DNA of 64,000 nt from Branchiostoma belcheri (lineage: Eukaryota; Chordata; Leptocardii; Amphioxiformes; Branchiostomatidae). Each line of letters opens with the position of its first letter. The stretch's first letter is position 1. This document shows, piece by piece, positions 1-18,329 of this stretch. A program made the translations under genes and the position numbers. Location: positions 896,429 through 960,428 of the forward strand of contig NW_017804231.1 in NCBI RefSeq assembly GCF_001625305.1, in the 5' to 3' direction. The notes under the pieces were generated by a model. That model ran no database searches, was not told where the DNA came from, and saw only the letters and a program-made list of their open reading frames with translations.

Positions 1-2622
<2,622 letters not shown>

Positions 2623-4694
2623 GATTGAATCACTGGACACTCAGTATACAGAACTCAAAAGCCCTCTTGCAGGCGTCTGGAGTACTGCAGTGATATGGTA
2701 GTTTTGGCTCAAGAAGCCAGATGTGTTCAGCTACATGGGTTACGGTAATGTGTAGCTATTGCCCAAAGTACAACTTCAGTGGGTATCTCGTAAACAGCAA
2801 GCCGTTGGTGTTTAAGGGCAGACGCAAAACACCAAAATGTTAACCTAGTATAGATACAGGACTGCGTGCAAGGTCTGTGGTATGAATTTTTTTAACAGAG
2901 AAGAATCGGATTTTGTACATCACAAATATGCCAGTAATCTGCACATAGAAGTTACAGAAATTACAACACTGTTGTGTACGAGATGTAGGTAACGTCGAGT
3001 GGCTATGTAAAGTCGTCTACAGTTCAGTACTATGAGGACATGAGAGTTTGTGCAAATCTGCCATACAAGACAGAATGCACGCAAAAGATTGACGAATAGC
3101 TAGTTCAGATAGGGCTGATTTTAACCGCAACATTACAGGTGTTGCCAAATAGCTTGTGTAGTGGTTAGTGTAGTCCTCAAATTACAACCTCAGAGTACGA
3201 TGTTTGTTTTAGTGGTAATGAGCGTGTAGTGATGCCTCCTTGCTGCTTTAATGAGAACTGCAGGTTTTTATCCATACTAGTATGTTCTGTCTATCATTCA
3301 TGCCCCTTTGATAACAAATCCTGTAATTCTGAGTCTTTCTACCTCTGTTGAATTGGTAATCTGTGTCCATTTAATGTGAAGGTAAGAGAAGTCAGATTTG
3401 TTTTTTGGCATCGAAGAAACAATGGAAAAATAACCACTCATTCCTGTGTACTTGCAAAAAGATGCAAAAGAAAAGCTGCAGCTTGTCTTTGATTGGTGAA
3501 TATCTTCCACGAATAAGTGAGCTGCAATGTCTGTGATATGTTGTGTTATGTACATAGTGTACATATAGATTGGATGAGTAGGGGTATTATATATTTTTTC
3601 CTTGATCACACTGTTGAGCAGGTTGTGTATATATACGTATGCGATATCTATAGTTGGAGTTTGTTAAAAGTACACTGTTGAAGACCCACCACACAAATTG
3701 TTGTGTGATCTGTACTTCCTGTGTTTTACACTTGTCCTAGGTACATTCCACCTATGTGTACTTGTGTAGTAGTAGTAGTAGTGCAGATTGTCTTAAGCAG
3801 TTAAATGGTACAGATAATAGCTGCCATGCTTCAAAGGTTAAAATAGTGCACTGTAATTTTCACCATCTCTACATGTAATGTTGTACTACCCTTTGTACTG
3901 TGTATATAGCACAGTAGTGAATCGATATTGCCAAGTTTTATTTTTGTACTGCCATGATCTGACAGAGCTCACCACAAAAAATTGACTTCTGGCTCAGATA
4001 CAATTCCTGAACCATTGTACATGTATTTATTCCCAAAGTAAGATAGCATTCGTATGATGATCCTTCTGTTGGTAAGTGGTAAATAAATAACTCCTACTGT
4101 TGTCTATGCGGGCAAGCTGAAGCTACAGAACATGTTCTGTTTGTTGGATAGTACTATTGTGTGTATAAGGTCAGGAGTTGCAAAACTAGCAGTACAAGGC
4201 AACTGACTTCTACCTTTCTGTTCATCCTTTGGTGTGTAAATAAAGGAGTCACTAGTTTCTAACATTGGCTTTGTCCTGTCTCGTGTATTAAACATAGTAC
4301 TGTAATTCCTGATTTTTTTCATGGTACTTTTTTTATGTTCACAGTTTTCGTGGTCACCTTATCGTTACTGTTAACAAATAATTTGCTGACTTTCTTTTTT
4401 CTGCACCAGCCTGTGAACATATTGTTCTGTGAACACCTCTGTTTTTCTCAGACCACAAACTTTTGCTACCATGAACATAAAGTGAATTACATGTACAGTA
4501 ATACAACATTGGTAGACAACCAAGAAATACACCACACCACCAGTTCAGATACCGCTTTTAATATCTGATGTTCATCACAATGAATAATTGAAGGATATTC
4601 TCACAGAAGTGAGCACAATAACTACAGTTTTCACACATGTTGGATAGTTGTCTGGTGTTATGTACAGAGATAGCTGTGCAGCACGATGTTTCCC
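2623..4694. other. Probable 3' UTR of the ANKRD11/12-like gene and convergent 3' flank of NDUFV2
   Basis: AT-rich, no convincing coding exon. AATAAA-like words occur near 4080-4090, so the ANKRD 3' UTR may run about 1.5 kb. The short ORFs here have biased, non-conserved composition and look like chance. Confidence 0.5.
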
Positions 4695-7649
<2,955 letters not shown>

Positions 7650-8324
7650 CTTAATTATTTTCGCCCTCCCACTCTCCGAAAGAAGGTGAACATCCGGGAC
7701 TTTCACCCCTGTACTCTCGCCAAATCTCGCGAGGAAAAGTCCTAATTAGTGGTTGCTAGGCCCGTTGCTATAAAGCCTTCGGTAATGACCATTATCTGTA
7801 GGGGTGTTGACTCTTATTTGAAAACTCAGAAAGCATTTTTTCAAACAATTTTTCTCATCAATGTTTGCAAAGCATATAACATTTACATATTAATTTAGTT
7901 CTATGAATTTTTACTGACGTACTTTTAAGTAGTTTTTAAATTATAAATACATCTTGGTACATAGTATCAAAAGTTTCACCGATTTCAAAGAATGAACTCT
8001 TCCGTTACCCACCTGTTGAAGTGGTCTCAAGAACCCGGCTCACTTCCAGCAAGACGTTATGAGTGGATTTGTGGCTCTATTATTACCTTGAATCCTATTT
8101 AGGGCAGGCGTATTGCAGTATCTAGCTTCTAGGGAGATACTACTGTCCTGAAGAGCCTCTGCATAATACTGGACACACCAGTTTACGAAATGTGGCACCC
8201 TTTCCTTGGACTAAAATCTTGAGCAGTTGAACTTTTAATACTTGCTCACGGTTGCTACATTTCTGTATTGACTTCTGTTTTGCTGAGATATCTTGAGAAA
8301 CAGTTCGAGTTGAAGACTTTTCAA
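7650..8324. promoter_or_regulatory. Shared intergenic region between NDUFV2 (-) and the ANKRD60-like gene (+)
   Basis: A 675-bp gap between two head-to-head start codons. The NDUFV2-proximal 100 bp is GC-richer; the rest is AT-rich. No TATA box is evident for NDUFV2, as usual for a housekeeping promoter. That the two genes share regulation is inference from position only. Confidence 0.4.
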
Positions 8325-11300
8325 ATGGCAGGTCGAACAGGGAAGACGGGGAAGAAAACGGGCAAGGTAGCCTTCGCCCCTCTGCGGACATTCTCACTCA
8401 AGGTAAGAGACATTTTGACAAGACAACTTAGAACATCTATCTATCTACATTCGTGTGAGTGTACTAGCTAGCTTGTATACACCGTACACACGGCCTTTTG
8501 TTTGTGGGTTAAATCTTACATCGTTAACTTTTTACGAATTCTTGCTCATTTTTGTCCTGAAATGTAATAATACTGGATATGTAGTCCCAGAAAACGACAA
8601 TGTTTGCTAGTTCAGTCACTAGTACACTTCATCATGATCCCCCCCCCACACACACACACACTTTTCCTTCTTGCTGTGATCTGTGTCATCACTCTGTATC
8701 CAAATAATGAGCCAAGAAAACCTCAATGATTAAAAATACCCACACTGCATAGTTATCAATTGCCAGTGAACAATAACTCATAATAAATACAAATGACCCA
8801 ACCCCCTCTGGGACCCTTCTATGACCTTATCTCACAATACTGTTTCTGTACACCTGTCATAAGTCCTGTCCTTATGGATTATTAATCAATTTGTCAAATG
8901 CCCTTTTGGTTGATGACATATTCCTTAGAGTATTCCATATTATATACAAACCTATATACGTTACAGCAACAGCTAGCACCCGGCTATCAAAATGGAGATT
9001 GCTACCATCCTATGCGTCACCTGATGCGGGAAGGAACTTTAGCTTTTTAAAACTACTTTTACCCTTTTTTACCTTGAAGTTGACCTTGTGTGTGTTTCCG
9101 GTCCTCTCCAAGTGCTCCTGGTTCCGACATGTGTAGCAATGTCTGTTGTCTGATGATTGTTTGCTGTATTAGTGTTTTATGATTTTGTCAGTATGTTGGC
9201 CTTGAAAATGTGACCTAGACAAGAAACACCTGTTAATTTCCATACTGTCCATTGTGTTGGAAAAGTATCATCATTAATAAGACACGTAGTTGACGACTCA
9301 ATGATAACAACGGTCGCGACGTAGGAGTAGACGCTTTAATACAACATTCACAAGGAAGGTACAGTATGATAAATAGATAAAAACCTCTTTTCTCTAAAAG
9401 TTGAACTTTTCCTAAAACTTTGTTTGACCTTTCCAGGTGGTCCTGGTCCCCACAGGTGAGATGTTCACCATCGGTCAGGCATACCCTGAGATGCAGGTGT
9501 GGCAGCTGAAGGAAGCCGTGGAACTGGAGGCAGGAATCCCCTCCAACCTGCAGAGGCTCTCCTACCTGGATGAAGGTCCGTTAAATCAAGCGGCACAATT
9601 CTTTCTTACATGTCTGAGGGTAGAACTACTAGAAGGCATCATATAGTACCTGAGTTGCCTGGAGGACTCCCTCTGGTGTCTTCCTTCTAAACTGCAGTTT
9701 TAACCCACATGATTCCAACATGTCGATCCTATGGAGGATGATATGGTTACCGTAATGAAATGGCTAAACCTCTTCAAGTTGCACTTTTTCCTAAAACTCT
9801 GTGACATTTCTAAACTTGACAAATCCTGCTGTACATGACTTGGTAGGTTTACCAGTAACAATACATATGTACTGAATTACATGTACTTTAGGTGACATGC
9901 ATGAGGACAGTGACCTCCGACACAACGACATCGTACAAGGCGGGACCATTAAGCTGAAGGTGTGGTCTCAGTGGCAGACACTAGTGGAGGCTGCAGCAGA
10001 GGGAGACATTGAAAAGGTGAGATAACTGAGCAAAATTTGAAGATCATAACACAGGTATTCATCATTAATTTATACTCCTAAAATGTGGCATATCTTTGCA
10101 CTAATGAAGGATCATCACTTTGGAATGAAAATTGATCTATCACATAATCCTTTTTTTTGTTTCCCCCAGGTGTTTCAGTTGGGAGTGACACCTGATACCA
10201 AATTCCGGTCCCCCACCTCTGACTACATGGGTCCCCGTCAGCGCAGGGCCTGGTTCGCTGAGCGCGCTGCGGTAGCGCTCTTTATCGCCTCAAACCGTGG
10301 ACATCTGGACCTCATGCACAGCCTCATGGAGGAAGGTGAGGAGACCAAGAATATAACATAAAATAAAGAAATAACAACTCATTAACTCCTATTGTTTATA
10401 AGAGTGTCTTGAAAGCTTTCAGATGGCAAATGTGATATTCAGGAAGCCCTAACATCTGCTCTACTGCATGATGACTGATTTAGGTGCCGACGTGAATGCC
10501 ACAACACCATCAGGTCGAACTGCACTACACGCTGCGGCTGCTAGGGGGAGGGGAGAATGCGTGGACATCCTGCTGGAGAAGGGCGCCCGAATCAACGCCG
10601 CCGACCGGGAGGGGAAGACGGCTCTAACCATCGCTGCCGACTCCAACCACAAGAAGACGGAGAGACATCTGTTCCTGTTCCAGTGGCAGGTCCGTGCCAC
10701 GCAGATGAGAGCCAATGGGTCATCCCAGGACGTCACCCTTAAGGCTCACCAGCTGTTTGACTCCAAGACGCCCACGTGGCTGAAGGGCACCCAAGGTCAA
10801 CTGTACTTTGCCCAGATTCTCCCTCCCGGAGAGTTCCAAGGCACCGGGTTCTCCTCCCCTAAAAAGCATGAAGTTTGCTTCGAGAGAGAACGAAAAGGGT
10901 CTGAAAGATTTTGAAGATGCAGTGGAGGAAGATGCTGATGAGGATGAGGACGAAGAAAAAGACGAAGACACCGAAAGTGACGCAAAAGCGTCAGAAGTCT
11001 CGAGGCACACTGAAGTGCGATTCCGTGCCAAACTGGAGGATGTGGACTCAGACTCAGGGTCTGGAACGAGACGTACATGGAGCGAAACGTCAGGAAGTAT
11101 CGGGAAACCCATCCTGAGAGTACGAGCTCCAGAAATTCACAAGGAGGACAAGGAAGACAGAACGTCGCACAGGTGGTTGGCAAGAAAAAATGTTCTGGAT
11201 GAGAGAGAAGATGAAAGAGCACGTCAGCTACGAGCAAAACCAAATGGAAAAGTCACAAAAGTTACTGATAATTTCTTACAAACAACTGGGACTAAAGTTT

Positions 11301-11389
11301 TGGAAGGTTTAGACAGATCGTCGTCTGTCAGTGCGAGCTCATTTAGGACATGGCTGATGAAGAAGGATCTGGATTCATTAGGTTACTAG
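8325..11389 (+). CDS. ANKRD60: Ubiquitin-like plus ankyrin repeat protein, ANKRD60-like; frame change near the C-terminus
   Basis: Exons 8325-8402, 9437-9575, 9892-10016, 10170-10335 and 10484 onward; phases agree at each junction. The start at 8325 gives a Lys/Gly-rich leader. An in-frame ATG at 8268 is possible. Domains: an ubiquitin-like fold at about residues 20-105 (VVLVPTGEMFTIGQAYPEM, then IPSNLQRLSYLDEGD and HNDIVQGGTIKLKVW), then ankyrin repeats at about 120-250 (GRTALHAAAARGRGECVDIL, GKTALTIAAD). The order and the signature LQRLSYLDE...VQGGTI resemble vertebrate ANKRD60, of unknown biochemical role; ANKUB1 is the alternative. In the last exon this frame stops at 10912-10914 (312 residues). 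However, another frame is open from 10784 to the stop at 11387-11389 and looks coding (acidic EEDADEDEDEE run, charged tail, end DSLGY). A base error in the A5 run at 10861-10865 or a short intron could join them. Confidence 0.7.
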
Positions 11390-11507
11390 AATAAAAATTA
11401 CATTACCCAATTTTGTTGCTATAATCTAAAGAGGCACACGTTTTTACACTTTTGTAAATAGTTATTATTCTGTTGTCAGGTAATAATCAAATTAGCTGTC
11501 AAGTGAA

Positions 11508-11513
11508 AATAAA
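11508..11513 (+). terminator. Poly(A) signal AATAAA of the ANKRD60-like gene
   Basis: Canonical hexamer about 120 bp after the stop at 11389, in sequence with no other open frame. Position suits cleavage near 11530. Confidence 0.55.
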
Positions 11514-11540
11514 GAGACTATAAGTACTGTTACTTCACAT

Positions 11541-11546
11541 TTTATT
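11541..11546 (-). terminator. Poly(A) signal AATAAA of ZNFX1-like A (reads TTTATT on the plus strand)
   Basis: Minus-strand hexamer about 1.36 kb past the ZNFX1-A stop. It lies only about 30 bp from the plus-strand signal of the ANKRD60-like gene, so the convergent transcripts would end nearly tail to tail. The flanking sequence is related to 27880-28140, at the same position relative to ZNFX1-B. Confidence 0.45.
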
Positions 11547-12904
11547 GATTAATATTCTTTTGACAATAAGCCAAAGAGATTACACAGAGAGCAGTGAAAA
11601 ATATAAATTTGATATTTTATGGCATATACATGTACATGCATTTGTATTTGAAAATCCATGCAGTTTGGATGGTTAGATGTAGATATCTCCTGATCAGTAA
11701 AATAAGTACTATATTTATGCTGGTTATGTTCGAATGATGTCAGATTATTTTGAAGTAGTTATGTATATTATGTATTATTAAAATATACTTGCAATAAGAC
11801 TGAAAACAATGTTGCTTAGAGATTTTTTGTTTATACAAATGTGGTGTTTCTTTGTTAATAATACTAACTTGATGATTGCTTATTACAATGATATAATTAG
11901 ATTATAATATTTGATTATATATTATTCTACTCATGACTGCCACTTCTTCCTCTATATCTACCTCAGCTGAAGATTCAGACATAAATTTTAAAGTTTTTGG
12001 GGAGACTTGGAAGTCTCTGTAGTTAAGATGTTCTGATGAAAGTAATTGCTTTTCATTTCAATAATATGTTACAACACTTCTATTCTGAATCAGACATTTA
12101 TTAAATCCATCATACCAATGTTACAATAAATGTAGATTCTGAAATGATTCATTCAAAACAAAATACATGACGAGATGTCAACGTATTTTTCCATAAGTCA
12201 TAGTTTGCTCTTCCTCAATTTTTTTACTGCTACAATCTATCATGATAATAAAGATAAATTCACTTTCAAATCACATAAATTTGACATACTGCATTCCAAA
12301 CATGAAAACTATATAAACGGGTCTGACTTAAAATTTCACACCCATGTCCATATTACATAAGATTGTTCCACAAATTGTGCTTTAAGTGCGAACGCAAACA
12401 CTTTCTGCATTAATCATGATCAATATCACAAAGGGATATGTTACAATGTGACGGAAGCCATTCATCATATCACAGCATCCATTGTCAGATTACAATAATA
12501 AACTATTCCAAATAGTTCGATAAACCACAAAAGTTGATAAACCATACTATTTCAAACGACACAAACAAATTAGTCATTCTCTTCTTCGCACGCTCCGAAG
12601 AGAAGACCACTTCCCGCCTATGTACACAAACAGAATATAAGGTAGTAGCCACCGTAGTACCGGCACTTATGTCGACAACAGTTGAATAAGGTGGGTTTAC
12701 AACTTTACATGCATGAAATAAAGTCTCATTTGCAATAATGCTTCTAGTATCAAATATACACAAAATATAGAAAGAAGGCGTCAAGATTTGGAAGTCATAT
12801 TATCAAATATTAGTACCATGTCACATTTGAGCATAAAAAAATAATACAAAATATCATCATGACATTGCTACATACGGCACTATCCAGTGCAGAGACTTCC
12901 ATGG
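11547..12904 (-). other. Probable 3' UTR of ZNFX1-like A
   Basis: AT-rich with no supported exon. Segments at 11530-11790 and about 12360-12460 have diverged matches at 27880-28140 and about 28340-28420, downstream of ZNFX1-B. That marks the region as part of the duplicated gene unit. No RZ-finger exon was found here on the minus strand. Confidence 0.5.
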
Positions 12905-15900
12905 TCAGCACCATGATAGTCTTGATAGAACATGCTTTATAAATTCCTCCTTCTGCTCCGTGAGAGGTTCGCCCGCGGTCAGCCTGCGCTCCGCCATGGC
13001 AAGGTACTTCTGTTCCAGTTCGTCCAGGCTGATTCCATTCTTCCGGATTCGCCTCTGTAGGATGCGGAGCTTCAGGAGATATTTCAGTCGGGTCAACTCT
13101 CCCCCAAACTTCTGCCTCTCCTGTAAAGGAAAACCAACGACGTGTGAGTATAAATTATAATGTAAGTATCATACCATACTATGAAATGCAAGGGTGGGAA
13201 TCACAAACTTCATGACGGCAATGACATGATTTTGATCGTATATAATATCAAGAAGGTTTAAAAACCTCCTTGACAATATTCATTATTGTGTGTTACTGTG
13301 GAAATTTACGGGGAAAAAATCATGGGAGGGGGGAATTTGAATGGCATGTATACGTAGGAAGTTTATCCAGTATCCAGGTGCAGTACATGCAACTCTAAAG
13401 CCTTGCCTGTTTACTCACATCGGCCGTCCCATGCTGAAGCAGCCACTTCTCCAGATCATCGATATCCCGTTGCAATTCCGTGATTTTGCGCTCGTTTTCT
13501 TCCCCCTTGTCTTCCTTACGTCTCACCATTTTCTTCATGGTCCCTTGGTGGTCTGGTGGTGAAGACAGACGACTTTCCACTTGCTGGTCATGCCAAAAAC
13601 TAGCCGCGGACTGTGCGCGTCGATACTCTCGCTGGTCGACACCTCTAGATCTGTTCTTATCCAACAACCTGTTTGTAGGGGTTTCTCTCTGTGTATTTGG
13701 AACGTTCTGTACCTTCTTGATCTTCTCCATCGTCTTCTTGATGGTGTTCCCGTAGCGCAGGTTGTGTCGTATTGGCGTCTTGCATTTCGGGCAGGTTTTG
13801 AGTCGGATGTTTCTGTCGGTGATGTCCATCCACTGGTCCAGTCCACGAACCTCTATCACGTGACCGCAATCCTGCAGCTGCAAGAATCGGGCGTCGGGCT
13901 CATCCTCGATGCCGAAGATGATTTCTGTCAACTCTTCACGATCACAAATTCGGCACTTGTCCGGGCATGGCTCCCCGCACATACCGATGCATGGCCGGGC
14001 TTTCTTACACTTGCCACAACGTCGGGTCTTCCGGCAGGGTCGATTACACCGAGGACGGTCGCAGGGCTCACCACACGGCATTTCACATTGATAATGTCTA
14101 CATCTCCACTCGCATGGCATCTGGCAAGGTGCACATGGCTCCCCGCATGGTGCCGAGCATTGGTGGGAGCAGACAAGCACACGATTGCACGGTTCCCTAC
14201 AGGGCTCGTGCATTCTCCTTTGCCTGCAACTATCACATGTACCAGCACAACGGTGGCCGCATTTAAACAGTCGAGTGCACGGGGCGTTGCAGACAAGGTC
14301 GTCGTCGTCTTTTTTGTAGCACGGGATCGTCTGCTTGTGTGGACATCTGGGAAATGTCTTGTCGACCAATACTTGACATTTACCGCAAGGCTGACTGCAA
14401 AGCCTCTGACATCTGTGTCCGAGGTCACAAATGACTTTGTCACAGGGCTTTTGGCACTTGTACTCTTCATGATCCGGATCAGTCGGGTGGCAGCGCATTT
14501 CACAGACATGGCCACACTGTAACCTGTGTGTACCATAAACGATAGGGATTATGATAATTATAATATTTAAACCATGCCATTATTAGTCATAAAAGTTCAA
14601 ATCGGCATGCACTGCGTTTTTTCATTGAGGTCATGAGGCAAAAGGTAAGGGTCAGACAAAATATATGAACAAGATAAAGTAAAAATATCAACAAGATAAA
14701 GGTTAAATCATTCAAAGTCAAACCACACTAATTTTCTGAGAACAATAAGTTTATGTACTGTTTGTAACATTACTTGCCTGAAGGTACACGGCCGCATGCA
14801 TCCTCCGTTCGGTGCTTTCTCAAAGTCGTCGCTGGTTGACACGAGAATCTCGCTGTCTGGGTGATTTTGGCAGCTCAGCGTTAGACTTTCACCCACACTC
14901 TTTTGCTGTAGAAGTTCCTGGATGATCTGGGCAGTAATCAATTAAAATTTGAACTGAAGTCACAGTACAGTGCAGATAAGTATGAAAAGTGCCAAATGTC
15001 ATTACGATAAAAGTTGTCATGAACTGCAGTAAATCACACTTTTCTTCACCTTGATCCATAATGTGCTCGCCTTTGCCAACATCATCAAGTTGCCTATAGT
15101 GAAGAAACCCTTCTTCGCTCTTGAGAGAGCAACGCAAACACGGTTGTCTACCTGTAAGTGCAATGAAATAATGTTTTCAACGTACATCTAATGCATTACG
15201 AACTGGGCCCATTCAGAATCAGGAAATCAGTAATTAATTAGTAATGCAATTTGATGTCTGAAATAGCCTTGGAAACAGGGTTTTGCAGGTAAAACCTAAT
15301 ATCGAATTCAATACAAAAATGTAGACATAAATTCACGGTGGGCAACGAAGAGATCCTTAGCTTCCCTCACCTTGAGAAATCCCACGTTGCCCTCGTCATT
15401 GCTCCGCACCAATGACAACAGGATGATGTCACTTTCCTCTCCCTGAAAGCTGTCCACGGTGGAGACGCGCACACCATCAAAGACCTGCCGCGGCATGGCC
15501 TTCTTGAAGTTCTGTAGTTGGCCCGTGTAGGTGGTGAGGATGGTGATTTGGGACGGGCTGTATCCTTGCTGCAGCAGGTAGCGACAGAAAGCGGCCATGA
15601 ATTCCGCCTCGTGCATATTGGACCGGCTCTTCGTGTCTCTCTTCTGTTCCTCCCTGTGGGTGTGATTCACAAAGAACATGTTGGACGAGACGCCCTTGAT
15701 GTTGTCGAAGTTGAGCACGGATTCGTGGTTGTCCAGCGACTCGTAGATGTGCGGCGTCAGGAGCCGTGCGAACTCTGGCCGCATGCGATGCTGAGACTGA
15801 AGCCGCTGACACTGCATGCCATTCATTATCATACGTTCGAATAGGGAGATACCCATGTTGTAGTTCGTCTCCAGGTCGTAAACAGTTGGCTTGGGACGGA

Positions 15901-18082
15901 GCTGTTGGTGATCCCCGATGAGTATGAGGTGTTGGCAGTGTTGAGACAGCGTTGTAACGATGTGGGCCTCCAGAACTTCTGCTGCCTCCTCTACAATGAC
16001 AATGGCAGGTTGAATGTCTTGCAGGATCGAGTGGTATTTGGCCGCACCAGTAGTGGTCATTCCGACGACACATGCTTCTTCCATAATCCTTCGATCTTCC
16101 TCATTTCTGTACCCTTCAAGTCGACGGGCAACTTCCTCGTATTGGTCTACATACTTTCGTATAAACTGCCTGTGATGCGCGTGGTACTTGGCTAACCAGT
16201 AACGATAGAGGCGCCATCGATCGTTCAGTTGCAGCTTCCAGATGTTTGGGACGTTTCGAACTTCTTCTTGGGTCATCATCTCCGTCTTACTGAGTTCACG
16301 CCGTAGCTCATTTCTCCTTTTCTTCTTATTGGATTGAACCTGCCATCCTTCGGGATCCCCAGCCCGACGGTCTTTGATCTGCATATTCTCGAGGTCTAGG
16401 GCCAGGTCTACCACGCTGTTGTAGTTCCTTCTGTGTTGTCTGCTGTTTCCACGACCGTACAGCGGTTCGACGTCGTCGAGGAGTCGCTGTTCTTCTGGGA
16501 TGTCCATGATTTCTATCCCAACTTCCTCCTCGTCCTCTGCTTGGGCATCATGGTTCTGCCTGTCTGCTCCGGGCAGGGCTTGCTCTCCAAGACCTAGCCA
16601 GTCCACTATTACAGATTCCCTTTTCTTTCCACCTAGCATCCACCTGTCCTCGTTTTGCTTGGCCGATCCCTGCATCAAACTGTCCCTGTGACGTTGGTCC
16701 AACATCAGGGTGTCTTCATGAAGGAGTCCATTTTGCGTTGCCGTCAACTGATCCAGATAGACATCCATCTGCTCCTGAAGACGTTTCATTTTTCGTGTTG
16801 CATCGGCAGCTCCCTTGTGCTTTTTCTTCTGGCGTCTCTTGTTCCTGATGTTTTTGAGATTAAACTGCTTTAGCTTCTCACTCTTGCTTTGCCCTCCAAC
16901 TCTTACGATGCCTTTGTGGTAGGAATCTGCTATTCCTTCAAGAAATTGGTCAAGGGCATGATTTGTGTAACAGACCACAAGGATGGGCCCAGCCGCTTCT
17001 AGACCTCTTTGGACTCCTCGCCACTTATGACTGTTTTTCAGCAGAACTTCGATGATCTTGAGCCCAATGTAGGTCTTCCCAGTTCCTGGCGGACCTTGTA
17101 TGATGGCGAATTCTTTAGTCAGTCCCAACTTGAAGGCGCGGTACTGGGACTCGTCAAAATTCAAATCTTCCGCTGATGGCCACATGTTGTCCCGAAGGAC
17201 GGGAACTGAACGAACTGAACGAGTACGACTGCCATGCACGTTTTCAGCAACAACTGATAGGTCGTATGTGACACCCCGAAGATAGGCTGGTGGGTCGACG
17301 CCGTTAGCGCAGTCACAGTCCACGATGTACTTGAGGAACGGCATTGTGTTCTGGTCAACCTCTTGAAGACCTTTCAGGACGTGTCTGTAGGATTCAAAGA
17401 AGGCGGTTGACTCAACCATGATGAACGTCTCCATTGGGCTGATGTCTAACACTTCCGACGTATCACCTTCGAATCGAACTTCCACCCAACCCTGTCCAAG
17501 CTGTTTTAGGTCTCGATTTGCGACCGTCGCGAAGAACATGGTCTGAAACTCGTCACTGGAGAGGCAGACGAGGGATCCGTAGATCAACCGTTTTGACTGT
17601 TGCCACCTCACCCGTTGGAGCTCAGGTCTGCTACTATCGAACTGTATCCTGTAGACGATACCGTTATGAGCGTACGTCGGGTAGGCAACATGGACGTCAT
17701 AGTAGACATAGATGTCTTGCGGCGTGCCTGCCTGACGTCCCGAACCACGTCTACGCATGTTTAGGAAATCAGTAATACCCTCTCGGAGCGGCCGTACGAA
17801 GTCTTCTCGCAGCAGCCTGAACTGGACGTCCAGATACGTGTCCACGTCAGGGTAGCGGCCACGGACGATGTTGGGGCGAAGAAACGGGTCCTTGTCAGTG
17901 TGGATGTCATAGAAAGTGGGGATGACCGACAGTTCCCTGAAATCGTCCGGAGGCGTCTCCCGTCGGGTGGCATGTTCCCTTCTTCCACCACGCTGACCAT
18001 CCCTCCTACCAAAGTCGCCTCGTCCACGCCCAGGCCTCCCCCTGTAGCTGTAGCTGAAGCTGGAGCCGCTGTCACCTTCCAT
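12905..18082 (-). CDS. ZNFX1: ZNFX1-like A: NFX1-type zinc finger RNA helicase, reduced architecture
   Basis: Five exons on the minus strand: 15371-18082, 15050-15151, 14778-14926, 13407-14523 and 12905-13120; 1431 residues. It starts with an RGG-rich leader (MEGDSGSSFSYSYRGRPGRG) that runs within the same exon straight into the PPDDFRELSVIP block. So the helical region encoded by exons 2-4 in B and C is absent. Superfamily-1 UPF1-like helicase motifs: I GPPGTGKTYIGLK (about 17090), II VEEAAEVLEAH (about 15990), III GDHQQLRP, QSQHRMRPEFARLLTP, V STVDSFQGEESDIILL, VI VALSRAKKG in exon 2. NFX1-type Cys/His modules follow in exon 4, about 80 residues shorter than in B and C. The C-terminus stops at LSRLSWC, before the RZ finger. 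The donors of exons 3 and 4 read GC (TTCAG|GCAAGT and AACAG|GCAAGG). Vertebrate ZNFX1 binds viral dsRNA and signals through MAVS; a similar role here is inferred. Confidence 0.9.
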
Positions 18083-18329
18083 GGGTATGGGTTAACTACA
18101 CAACGATATGTCATCAAATTTAAGACCTGCATCCACTTTTTGCCTCCCCCCACCCACCGCAGCTATGTAGATAGTAGCTATCGCTTGTGAACCGTGGCAA
18201 CTTGACATGTATGCACTCTGTGCCCCTAGTTATAACAGCTTTCCCAAGTTAAATAACAACACTTGAATTGTCTCTCTTCTCATGACGTCAATGGAAGCGT
18301 CGGAAAATGACCGCACGATCACCACGGCC

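Noticed and set aside
13581-14522. 313-residue plus-strand ORF and similar ones opposite the ZNFX1 zinc exons
   Set aside because: Antisense shadow of Cys/His-rich NFX1 repeats; the minus strand has motifs and splice sites.
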